A DNA stretch of 64,000 nt from CBDBES01 sp965204465 (lineage in GTDB: Bacteria; Spirochaetota; Leptospiria; Turneriellales; CBDBES01): assembly GCA_965204465.1 (NCBI GenBank), contig CBDBES010000002.1:620001-684000 (forward strand), written 5' to 3'. The number at the start of each line of letters is the position of its first letter. The first letter of the stretch is position 1. The notes under the pieces are model-generated. The model made no database searches. It saw only the letters and a list, made by a program, of their open reading frames with translations, and had not been told where the DNA came from. A program made the translations under genes and the position numbers. Positions 27,144-35,666 of the stretch are shown here, piece by piece.

Positions 27144-30100
27144 TTATTTATAATCCAAATAAGGAGAAAGCCACCTTTCGGTTTCCTGGATATGCATTTT
27201 TTTGCGTTTAGAATAGTCTGCGATCTGATCTTTTTTTATTTTTCCAATGGTGAAATAGCGTGAATCAGAATGAGCAAAATAAAGGCCGCTTACGGAAGCA
27301 GGCGGATACATTGCAAAGTTTTCGGTTAATGTAATCTTAGTATTTTTTTCTACGGATAAAAGATCAAATAATATTCTTTTTTCTGTATGATCAGGACATG
27401 CAGGATAACCATGTGCTGGACGGATCCCAGTATATTTTTCTCGGATCAATTCTTCACTTGTAAATGATTCATTTTGAGAATATCCCCAATATTCTCTTCT
27501 GACCCTTTCATGCATATATTCTGCGAATGCCTCTGCCAGTCTATCTCCTAGTGCTTTTACCATGATTGAATTATAATCATCTCCTTTTTGCTTAAAACTA
27601 TCCGCAAATTCTTCCACCCCACTGCCCATTGTCACCGCAAAACCACCTAAATAGTCTATTTTAGAAGAACTTTTAGGTGCAATGAAATCACATAAGCTAT
27701 AATTGATCTGCTGATTTTGTTTTATCGTTTGCTGTCTTAAAAAATGAAAAGTAGTCAGAATTTCTTTACGAGTTTTATCTTTATAAAGTTCCACATCATT
27801 CCTTACTCGGTTTGCAGGGAAAATACCGATAACACCCCTGGGCTTAAATTTCTTTTCTTTTATGATCTTTTTTAATAATATAGAAGCATCTGAATATAAT
27901 TCCTTTGCCTGTTGTCCCAATTTAGGATCTTCTAAAATACGAGGATATCTGCCCTTAATATCCCATGCTAAGAACAAAGGCGTCCAATCAATATATCTTG
28001 AGATCGTCTCTAGAGATGCGTCTTTTATTACAAAAATTCCGGTTTTATTTGGACTATGGATAACCGAACCGGCAACATCATACGAGTAGGAGTATTTTTC
28101 GGCTTCTTTAAAAGGAAGTAGCTTCTTTTTTTGTCTTTGCTCAAAGTAATGTCTGCTGATCTCTTCCTGTTCTTTTTTATTTTGGGCAATGAAAACAGAT
28201 TTTCTTTGATCATTTAGTAAATCACTTAGAACACCCACCACCTTAGAAGCGTCTTCTACATATACTACAGGAGAATCATATTCTTGGGCAATTTTAACAG
28301 ATGTATGAGCCTTACTCGTAGTGGCACCACCGATCAATAGGGGTATCTTTAAATTGACTCTTTTCATCTCAGAGGCTACGTATGTCATTTCATCTAAAGA
28401 AGGCGTGATCAATCCGCTCAAACCAACTATATCCGGCCTATGTTCAGCTATTTCTTGCAGTATTTTTTCAGAAGGAACCATTACACCTAGGTCGATCACA
28501 TCGTAATTATTGCATGCTAATACGACAGCCACAATATTCTTGCCTATGTCATGAACATCGCCTTTGACAGTGGCAATGATGAATTTAGGTCTCTGAACAT
28601 CTGACATTGCCTTATTTTTCTCCATGAAAGGCATTAAATATGCCACCGCTTTCTTCATCACTCTGGCGGATTTCACTACCTGAGGAAGAAACATCTTTCC
28701 CGCACCAAATAGTTCTCCCACAACCTTCATTCCATTCATCAATGGGATTTCAATCACATCCAAAGCGCGTTCATATTTTTGAAGCGCTTCATCTGTGTCT
28801 TTTTCAATGTGTTCCGTAATTCCCTTTACCAAAGAATAGGATAGTCTTTCTTCTACTGTTTTCTCTCTCCAAGCAGATTTAGAGACATCTATTTTAGGTC
28901 CGCTTTTCTGATCTCTGATGCTTTCCGCATAGCTGATCAGGTTTTCTGTGGCATCTTTTTTGCGATTTAAAAGAATATCTTCTATTTGTTCTAAAAGATC
29001 GGGGGTTATCTCTTCATAAATAGTCAGCATTCCAGCATTCACAATAGCCATGTCGAGGCCTGCACTCAACGCATGGTACAAGAAAGCAGAATGCATTGCC
29101 TCTCTTACCATATTATTCCCACGGAAAGAAAAAGAAATATTGCTCACCCCCCCACTTATTCTTGCGCCAGGGCATTCTTTTTTAATTTCAGGAATAGATT
29201 CAATGAAGTCAATGGCATATCGCTCATGTTCTGCGATTCCCGTTGCTACGGTGAGTATATTGGGATCGAATATAATATCTTCCGCTGGAATTCCCGCCTC
29301 TTGGGTAAGTATCTCATAGGCTCTTTTACAAATATTGACTTTACTTTCTTTTGTACTGGCCTGGCCTTTTTCATCAAAAGCCATCACTACCATGGCGGCA
29401 CCATATTCCCTTATCTTTTGGGCCTGTTCTATAAATATCTCTTTCCCTTCTTTTAGACTGATCGAATTAACGATCCCCTTACCTTGGATGCTTTTTAGAC
29501 CTGCCTCTATCACAGACCATTTAGAGCTATCTATCATTATAGGAATTCTACAAATATCTGGTTCAGACGATATTAAATGTAAGAAATCCTTCATCAGTCT
29601 CTCACTATCCAGTAGGGCTTCATCAAAACATATATCAATTATATTGGCCCCATTTTCCACTTGCTGTCTGGCAATCTCCAAGGCTTCTTCCAGACGATCC
29701 TCTAGCACTAATTTTCTGAATTTAGGAGAACCCATCACATTAGTGCGTTCTCCAATGAGTATAAAATTATTCTGTTGCTTTAAATTCAGTGGCTCTAATC
29801 CACTTAAACACAGATATTTTCTTGAATGTGGTATTTTACGTGGTGGAATCCCCTTGGTTTTTTTTATGATCTCATGAATATGCTCAGGAGTGGTTCCGCA
29901 ACAGCCTCCTACAATATTTAACCAACCATTTTGAGCAAACTCTTTAATATGCGCGGACATTTCTTGGGGGGTTTGATCATAGCCTCCAAATGCATTCGGA
30001 AGCCCTGCATTCGGATAGCAGCTTATATAAACATTGGCTATTTTAGAAAGTTCCTCTATATAAGGACGCATTTCTTTTACGCCCAGAGCACAATTGATCC

Positions 30101-30815
30101 CTACACTCAAAGGCATCGCATGGGCCACAGAATTCCAAAAGGCGCTTATGGTTTGGCCAGAAAGTGTTCTACCTGAAGTATCCGTAATGGTGGCCGAAAG
30201 ACAAAGTGGTATGTCTTTATTGGTTTCTTTAAGCAATTTACGGATGGAAAATATACCCGCCTTTAAATTGAGTGTATCAAAACTGGTTTCTAATAAGATC
30301 AGGTCGCAGCCAGACTCTACCAATGCCTTAGACTGTTCATAATAGTTTTCCACTAGTTCATCAAAATATACATTCCTAAAACCTGGCCTATTTACATCTG
30401 GAGAAAGAGAAGCAGTGCGGTTGGTAGGCCCTATAGCCCCTGCAATAAAGATTGGTCTGTCTGGTTCTTTCTTTTTGAAGTTTTCTACGGCTCTCCTTGC
30501 CACCTTAACAGCGGCATGATTCATTTCAGTTGCTAAATGTTCTAAAGAATAATCAGATTGGGCTATCCTGGTGGAATTAAATGTGTTGGTTTCTATGATA
30601 TTGCATCCCGCCTCTAAAAAATCCAAGTGTATATTTTCTATTATCTCTGGTTTGGTGATACATAGAAGATCATTATTTCCTTTCAATGGCTTAGGATGTT
30701 CTTTTAAAGAGTGATCACCACGAAAATCAGATTCTTGCAGAGAATGGCGTTGTATCATGGTGCCCATGGCTCCATCTAAGAAGAGTATTTGTTTTTCAAG
30801 CAGTTCTTTGATCAT
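27144..30815 (-). CDS. metH: Cobalamin-dependent methionine synthase
   Basis: Transfers the methyl group of 5-methyl-THF to homocysteine via methylcobalamin. 1223 residues with all four modules. The homocysteine-binding barrel ends in GGCCGTTPEHI. The pterin-binding barrel has IGERTNVMGSPKF. The B12 domain has the cobalt-ligand motif DVHDIGKNIV (about residue 748) and LSGLITPSLDEM. The C-terminal SAM-binding reactivation domain has GIRPAHGYPACPDHTEK. Reactivation would need a flavodoxin or MSR partner, not present here. The upstream 420 bases show no cobalamin or SAM riboswitch that I can recognise. Confidence 0.97.
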   Translation of the reverse strand: MIKELLEKQILFLDGAMGTMIQRHSLQESDFRGDHSLKEHPKPLKGNNDLLCITKPEIIENIHLDFLEAGCNIIETNTFNSTRIAQSDYSLEHLATEMNHAAVKVARRAVENFKKKEPDRPIFIAGAIGPTNRTASLSPDVNRPGFRNVYFDELVENYYEQSKALVESGCDLILLETSFDTLNLKAGIFSIRKLLKETNKDIPLCLSATITDTSGRTLSGQTISAFWNSVAHAMPLSVGINCALGVKEMRPYIEELSKIANVYISCYPNAGLPNAFGGYDQTPQEMSAHIKEFAQNGWLNIVGGCCGTTPEHIHEIIKKTKGIPPRKIPHSRKYLCLSGLEPLNLKQQNNFILIGERTNVMGSPKFRKLVLEDRLEEALEIARQQVENGANIIDICFDEALLDSERLMKDFLHLISSEPDICRIPIMIDSSKWSVIEAGLKSIQGKGIVNSISLKEGKEIFIEQAQKIREYGAAMVVMAFDEKGQASTKESKVNICKRAYEILTQEAGIPAEDIIFDPNILTVATGIAEHERYAIDFIESIPEIKKECPGARISGGVSNISFSFRGNNMVREAMHSAFLYHALSAGLDMAIVNAGMLTIYEEITPDLLEQIEDILLNRKKDATENLISYAESIRDQKSGPKIDVSKSAWREKTVEERLSYSLVKGITEHIEKDTDEALQKYERALDVIEIPLMNGMKVVGELFGAGKMFLPQVVKSARVMKKAVAYLMPFMEKNKAMSDVQRPKFIIATVKGDVHDIGKNIVAVVLACNNYDVIDLGVMVPSEKILQEIAEHRPDIVGLSGLITPSLDEMTYVASEMKRVNLKIPLLIGGATTSKAHTSVKIAQEYDSPVVYVEDASKVVGVLSDLLNDQRKSVFIAQNKKEQEEISRHYFEQRQKKKLLPFKEAEKYSYSYDVAGSVIHSPNKTGIFVIKDASLETISRYIDWTPLFLAWDIKGRYPRILEDPKLGQQAKELYSDASILLKKIIKEKKFKPRGVIGIFPANRVRNDVELYKDKTRKEILTTFHFLRQQTIKQNQQINYSLCDFIAPKSSSKIDYLGGFAVTMGSGVEEFADSFKQKGDDYNSIMVKALGDRLAEAFAEYMHERVRREYWGYSQNESFTSEELIREKYTGIRPAHGYPACPDHTEKRILFDLLSVEKNTKITLTENFAMYPPASVSGLYFAHSDSRYFTIGKIKKDQIADYSKRKKMHIQETERWLSPYLDYK

Positions 30816-31241
30816 TTATAATTTTATTGATGCTTTAAAACCAACAATTTTTCTTCCTATTCATATACCAAGAATTTCTCTCTACCAACTGCATAATGAC
30901 CTTGCTAAAACAGGCAATATATGGTCTAGCAAAATGATATTTGAAGTGCTTAAAAAATCTACCTATATCGAGTTTCAATGACATATCGTTAAACAAATTC
31001 ATAAAACCTGTAGTAAAATAGAGTTCGTCACTCATAGAATAATTCTTTATTCTTATACTACTATGATTTCATATAGGCAAGGTCTCCGTCAAGTGTTTTT
31101 AGATATAGTGATAAAGATCAGTAATTTGAATGTTGAACTAAAAAACGAGAAGCATATCCAACTTTCCTAGACTTTAATTAACTTTTTCACTTTTCCCAAA
31201 AAAAAGGTTTGACAAGATGAATCGCAATTTCATTGATAATT
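30816..31241 (-). other. Intergenic region between divergent metH and TM2-protein gene
   Basis: 426 bases. A 66-codon frame on the minus strand (30835-31035) is open but has no recognisable domain or ribosome-binding site and an unusual composition, so I do not call it a gene. The only structure noted is a small A/T-rich inverted repeat around 31040-31060. Confidence 0.35.
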
Positions 31242-31592
31242 ATGAGACAAATGATATACTCTCCCAAAAATGGAGAAAAAGCAAGATTGTATTGTATCTT
31301 GTCAATTGTTTTCTCTTCTCTTGCTTTCGTGATAGTAAAGGCTGATAGTGACAGTGAATCAATTGGTCTTCTGCTCTTTTGTCTCCTTATTTTTGGCGGT
31401 TGGCATAGATATTATGCCGGTAAGATATTTACCGGGCTTATTTTTGCTATGACCCTTGGATTTTGTTTAATCGGTTACATTTATGATTTAGTTATGATAA
31501 CAACCGGATCATTCACAGATAAAGCTAATTTATTTATTTTGACCGAAAAGAAAAAACAGTACTTAGAAAACGAGCAAAAAATAAAATCTTAG
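31242..31592 (+). CDS. TM2-domain membrane protein
   Basis: About 116 residues with three hydrophobic stretches. The C-terminal half matches the TM2 domain: a first helix, then GGWHRYYAGKIFTGLIFAM (family pattern G-x-H-x-F-Y-x-G-x-x-x-x-G), then a second helix ending IYDLVMI with the conserved Asp. TM2 proteins are small inner-membrane proteins of unknown biochemical role. The start could be TTG 31233, ATG 31242 or ATG 31251. It is apparently monocistronic. Confidence 0.75.
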   Translation: MRQMIYSPKNGEKARLYCILSIVFSSLAFVIVKADSDSESIGLLLFCLLIFGGWHRYYAGKIFTGLIFAMTLGFCLIGYIYDLVMITTGSFTDKANLFILTEKKKQYLENEQKIKS

Positions 31593-31940
31593 TTCTTTAG
31601 ACCATCAAGCTTACAGTTTTCTGAAAGGGGCTTGAATTTTAATATTCATTTAGAGGAGTATGATAATAACCATAAAGTTCTTAAAAAACTAAAAAACCTT
31701 ATGGATGCTTCATTGGTTCGGTAAATATATAGTCATTTTGTTAGACTAAACTTCCACATATAAATTTCTTTTCCCCATGAAGCAGGAGTATAGATTTCTA
31801 AGGCATACAAGTGAGAATTTACAAACTTAGTAAATCCCTTCTTACATTGCTATTGCAACACAAGTGAAAGATCATTAAAATAATAATGAATAAGGCAAAA
31901 AAGAATTGACTTGCGATTGCATGATTTAAATGTTATTTTA
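31593..31940 (+). other. Intergenic region upstream of arsS-like gene
   Basis: 348 bases. A 43-codon open stretch at 31593-31724 lacks a start codon and has no recognisable match; it may be debris. No terminator or RNA gene was recognised. Confidence 0.3.
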
Positions 31941-32933
31941 ATGAACGTTGATTTACAATTAAAAACACTTTCTTCTTTTAATGTTTCTTTTGAAAATATC
32001 TTAAAAGGTAAATCCACCAAAAAAAATATCCTCCCTGTTGGAATGAAAACCTTTCAAGTCAATGTGGGTAAACTTTGCAATCAAACTTGCAGTCATTGTC
32101 ATGTGGATGCAGGGCCTAAAAGAACTGAGATTATGAATAAAGAGACCATTGACCAATGCTTAAAGATCATCTTCCATACCCCCCAAATAGAGATAGTGGA
32201 TATTACAGGTGGTGCTCCTGAAATGAATCCCCATTTTCATTATTTAGTAGAAGAATCCAAGAAAGCAGATAAGCATGTAATTGACAGATGCAATTTAACT
32301 ATATTAGAAATGCCTGGCTATGAGCATCTATATGATTTTCTAGCTAAAAATGAGGTCGAAATCATTGCTTCCCTGCCCCATTTTACTGAAAGTAGTACAG
32401 ACAAACAAAGAGGTAAAGGGGTATTCCAAAAATCTATTACAGCTTTAAAAAAATTAAATGAACTGGGATATGGTGATGAATTGCCCTTGAACCTGGTATA
32501 TAATCCGGTTGGAACATGTTTAAGCGGATGCCAAGAAAAACTTGAAAAAGAATTCAAACAAAACTTGCAAAAAGACTTTGGAGTGAAATTTACAAATCTT
32601 TATTGTCTGAACAATTTACCCATTAATCGTTATTTAGATTCTTTGGTTCGTACCAATAAATTCAATGAGTATATGCAAACATTAGTACATAATTTCAGTT
32701 TAAAAAATGTGGAGGGACTGATGTGCAGAGACCAAGTATCAGTAAGCTGGGATGGTTATATATATGACTGTGACTTCAACCAAATGCTAGAGATAAAAAG
32801 CTCACCCATATCGCATATCAAACAATTTAATTATAAGCAATTTATTTCAAGAAATATAAAGACTGCTAATCACTGTTTTGGCTGTACTGCAGGATCGGGC
32901 TCTAGTTGTGGTGGTGCAATATCAAGTTCTTAA
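31941..32933 (+). CDS. arsS: Radical SAM protein of the arsenosugar-biosynthesis ArsS type
   Basis: About 330 residues. The radical SAM cluster motif C-x3-C-x2-C is VNVGKLCNQTCSHCHVDAGP. The ArsS (DUF3641-containing) family is also indicated by DITGGAPEMNPHFHYLV, NLVYNPVG and the C-terminal cysteine motif CFGCTAGSGSSCGGA. By family knowledge ArsS adds the 5'-deoxyadenosyl group to dimethylarsenic to form the arsenosugar precursor; some members carry selenocysteine near the C-terminus, but here the codon is a normal Cys. The usual partner methyltransferase ArsM is not adjacent. The start is TTG 31911 or ATG 31941. The next gene starts at the base after the stop. Confidence 0.82.
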   Translation: MNVDLQLKTLSSFNVSFENILKGKSTKKNILPVGMKTFQVNVGKLCNQTCSHCHVDAGPKRTEIMNKETIDQCLKIIFHTPQIEIVDITGGAPEMNPHFHYLVEESKKADKHVIDRCNLTILEMPGYEHLYDFLAKNEVEIIASLPHFTESSTDKQRGKGVFQKSITALKKLNELGYGDELPLNLVYNPVGTCLSGCQEKLEKEFKQNLQKDFGVKFTNLYCLNNLPINRYLDSLVRTNKFNEYMQTLVHNFSLKNVEGLMCRDQVSVSWDGYIYDCDFNQMLEIKSSPISHIKQFNYKQFISRNIKTANHCFGCTAGSGSSCGGAISSS

Positions 32934-33647
32934 ATGCAAATACATATTTATTCCCAGGGGAAACGCCCTAATATAAAATATCTTTTCTCTCTGCTATCGG
33001 ATTATGTTCGATCCTTTCAAGGAACAAATGTTTATGATCATCTAAAAGCCAGGAAAAAGATAAATCTGAATTCTATCAGCTTTTTTAATATCTCGTCTCC
33101 CAAAAGTATCCGAGGAATACAGGAAATAAATAAAAATTATTCTGTTCTTTGGGATACTATGCAATCAAATAAAAAAGCCCTTCCTCGAATTATATTTTCG
33201 GCTGAAAGAGAAACCTTTATTTGTGGCATTCTATATTTTTTTAAGTCAATAAAGAATGTAAATTTTTTTTGTGGAGACTTTTCTGACGATAGCTATGTTG
33301 TAGAATTACAATGTAATTTGGATAATGTAACCTCTGAAGAAATAAGTACCTACCAAAAAGCAATATTAAAGCTAGGCGCTTTAGATGTATGGGTGGAGAA
33401 TATTTTAATGAAAAAATCCAGGCCATCTTTTAAAATATGCATTCTTTTAGAAAAAAGAGAATTGCATAAGTTTCAAATATGGGTGTTACAGAATATACCT
33501 ACCCTGGGTATCAGATATCATATTTTAAATAGATTGATAATGCTTCGCTATAAAGATGGAAATAAAAAATTTTGGTTTACTCCAGATGGTAGTCAAAAAG
33601 AAAAAATAGAACATTCATTCTCAGAAAAGATTTTCTTAAAGAAATAG
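32934..33647 (+). CDS. LarC-like protein (nickel-pincer cofactor family, C-terminal part)
   Basis: 237 residues. Residues from about 120 match the C-terminal half of LarC: VELQCNLDNVTSEE (family LExNIDDMxxE), KLGALDVWVENILMKKSRPS (family GALDVxxxPIxMKKxRP) and NIPTLGIRYH (family TxTLGVR). The usual LarC N-terminus (FDCFSGISGDMxLGAL) is missing. The first 110 residues are only distantly similar to the middle of LarC. LarC inserts nickel into the pincer cofactor of lactate racemase; LarA, LarB and LarE are not in the window. Its abutment with the ArsS-like gene suggests coupled translation. It may be a truncated or repurposed LarC. Confidence 0.65.
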   Translation: MQIHIYSQGKRPNIKYLFSLLSDYVRSFQGTNVYDHLKARKKINLNSISFFNISSPKSIRGIQEINKNYSVLWDTMQSNKKALPRIIFSAERETFICGILYFFKSIKNVNFFCGDFSDDSYVVELQCNLDNVTSEEISTYQKAILKLGALDVWVENILMKKSRPSFKICILLEKRELHKFQIWVLQNIPTLGIRYHILNRLIMLRYKDGNKKFWFTPDGSQKEKIEHSFSEKIFLKK

Positions 33648-33654
33648 ATAACAA

Positions 33655-35271
33655 TCACCTATCTCGTATTTCATTTTTTCCAGAGAAAAACCAGAATAAT
33701 AAAATAGTTAAAAAAAGTAAAAAAACACTAATATAAATAGCATAAATAGAATATTTTTTCTCAGTCAAATAGGTTAAACCAAATTGAAATAAAATTTCTT
33801 CTGTAAAAGAAGAACTTATTTTTCTATTCTTAATATCCTCTATTTGTTTCATTATGCTGGCATGATCTTTTTTAAAAGAATCTTTATTTGATTTAAAGAT
33901 ACTTAATAATTCTTCCCGTTGAATGCCCGCATAAAATTTAAAATCTTTATATTTATACTCTCCTGAAAAAGGTAATGAAAAATAGACTATATTTCTAAAT
34001 GCATCTGTGCTTTTTTGTATTTCGTAATTCTTATGCCTTAGAGGAATTTTCGCTTCACTTTGCAGTAACTCAATCTGTTTACCTGTTTCTGGGTAAGTAC
34101 TGGGAAAGGGAGGCAATTGCACCCTTAATTTTTGTGCAAAATCAGAAATAAACTGAGATATCTTATGAGTAGGTAAAAATACATCTTTCGCATGCAGAGG
34201 GAAATCCCATAGAAATAAATATTTCTTTCCTTTAGTAAAGGTATTAGAAATAATTTTCCTCCAACCAGCTTCTACAATTTTCTGAGGTATGGAGGCATGA
34301 TGTCTTGGCCAAATATACATTCCATATTTTTTAACATTGGTAATTTGATTCAAACTATCTATCATACCACCTATGAATTCATAATTAGAATAAAAATATT
34401 TTTTCCTGTCTTTTCCAACCTCAATGGATAGATACGGATTCTTTTGTAATATATGGGATAGCCTCCAACTAAGCAGATCATTTTTGGGAAAATAAAAATA
34501 CCCAGATGGTATTCCTTTTTTAACCATGAGTATAAAATGAATTTTATGAAATGGATCATTCGAATTTGAGTGTGATTCAATACTAATTTCTCCTGAATAA
34601 TTCTTAGGAACACTATTCACAGGAAAATAGTGCTTAAAAGAAACCCAGCCACTAAAACCATACGGAATGTATCTGCTTTTAATGATTTTTTGATTTAATT
34701 TAAAAACAACTTTAGTCTTTTGCACTACATGTACGAGTGTTTTAATATTACATATTTCTCCTATATAACATTTACCTGGTAGTTTAACATCGAATAGTCC
34801 CTGTATTTTTTTTTGAAAGGGCAACCTGATCTGATTTGATAATTTTATTTTAGAAAGTTGAGAAATATCTGTTATGAAGACGGCTTCTTCCTTCTGCATA
34901 ATAGAATGAATGGGGCTTAATTTATCTATGAAGGAATACCTTGAATCAAGAACTTTTTTGTCTACAGGACTTCCATCGAAGAATAGAATTTCATCGATAT
35001 TGGATCCGAATGAATGGACCACCTTTTTGATCATTGAATGATCTACCAGACTCATTGAAATAGAATTATCTATATATAATTTTTTTAATTTTTTTTTTAC
35101 TGGATACTGAATGATAAATTTTGGCTGTATTAAAAGTAAAAATAAGATAATGGGAAAAATCCAAATGTATTTTCTAAAGTGTTTGCGGAACCATATAAAT
35201 ACGCCTAAGAAGATAAAATAAAAAAGAAATACATTCCACGGTAAAGGAGAGAAGTCAATATCTAAAAGCAT
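33655..35271 (-). CDS. Large hypothetical membrane protein, possibly related to Bat/aerotolerance membrane proteins
   Basis: 538 residues. Two N-terminal hydrophobic segments (about 12-28 and 36-53) and one at the C-terminus (about 505-528) enclose a large soluble domain. This N-TM2/C-TM1 layout, and LYIDNSISMSL where a von Willebrand A MIDAS (D-x-S-x-S) would start, recall BatA/B-type or related membrane proteins. The rest of the vWA fold (T and D MIDAS residues) is not evident. No moxR or other bat gene is adjacent; it is convergent with the LarC-like gene, 7 bases apart. Function unknown. Confidence 0.6.
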   Translation of the reverse strand: MLLDIDFSPLPWNVFLFYFIFLGVFIWFRKHFRKYIWIFPIILFLLLIQPKFIIQYPVKKKLKKLYIDNSISMSLVDHSMIKKVVHSFGSNIDEILFFDGSPVDKKVLDSRYSFIDKLSPIHSIMQKEEAVFITDISQLSKIKLSNQIRLPFQKKIQGLFDVKLPGKCYIGEICNIKTLVHVVQKTKVVFKLNQKIIKSRYIPYGFSGWVSFKHYFPVNSVPKNYSGEISIESHSNSNDPFHKIHFILMVKKGIPSGYFYFPKNDLLSWRLSHILQKNPYLSIEVGKDRKKYFYSNYEFIGGMIDSLNQITNVKKYGMYIWPRHHASIPQKIVEAGWRKIISNTFTKGKKYLFLWDFPLHAKDVFLPTHKISQFISDFAQKLRVQLPPFPSTYPETGKQIELLQSEAKIPLRHKNYEIQKSTDAFRNIVYFSLPFSGEYKYKDFKFYAGIQREELLSIFKSNKDSFKKDHASIMKQIEDIKNRKISSSFTEEILFQFGLTYLTEKKYSIYAIYISVFLLFLTILLFWFFSGKNEIRDR

Positions 35272-35666
35272 TCTTCATCGCATTACATATTTATGTTCCA
35301 TTGATCACTATTTTATATCTTTTACCGTCTAAAGAAAATATATTATTTACTATTTCTGGTAAGTCTATCTATTCTTCTTTAAACAATTTCCATTAAATTT
35401 ACTTCCAGGTTTACCTCTTGTAATATGCTGTAAATATTTTTTACCTGAGAATAGGAGTATAGTATGAAGATCATTTGGTAGAAGGTAGACTGATCACAAA
35501 GCTGAGTGCAGCTATTAGCCCATAAAATTCTATATAAATAAGAATGTACAATATGTCTAAAAAATCAAATTTTGGCTTAAAATCAACTTTTTTAGCAAAA
35601 AAAATCCCGATAATATAAAGAATATGAATTAAAATTTAGTTTTAAAATTTCTTATTGGTTAAAGTA
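35272..35666 (+). other. Intergenic region
   Basis: 395 AT-rich bases between two divergent genes. No gene, repeat or RNA was recognised. Confidence 0.4.

Noticed and set aside
30835..31035. 66-codon minus-strand frame upstream of metH
   Set aside because: No ribosome-binding site, domain or protein-like composition; probably chance or debris.
30816..31232. Cobalamin or SAM riboswitch before metH
   Set aside because: Looked for conserved boxes and stems on the minus strand; none recognised.
31593..31724. 43-codon open stretch with protein-like composition
   Set aside because: No start codon and no recognisable match.
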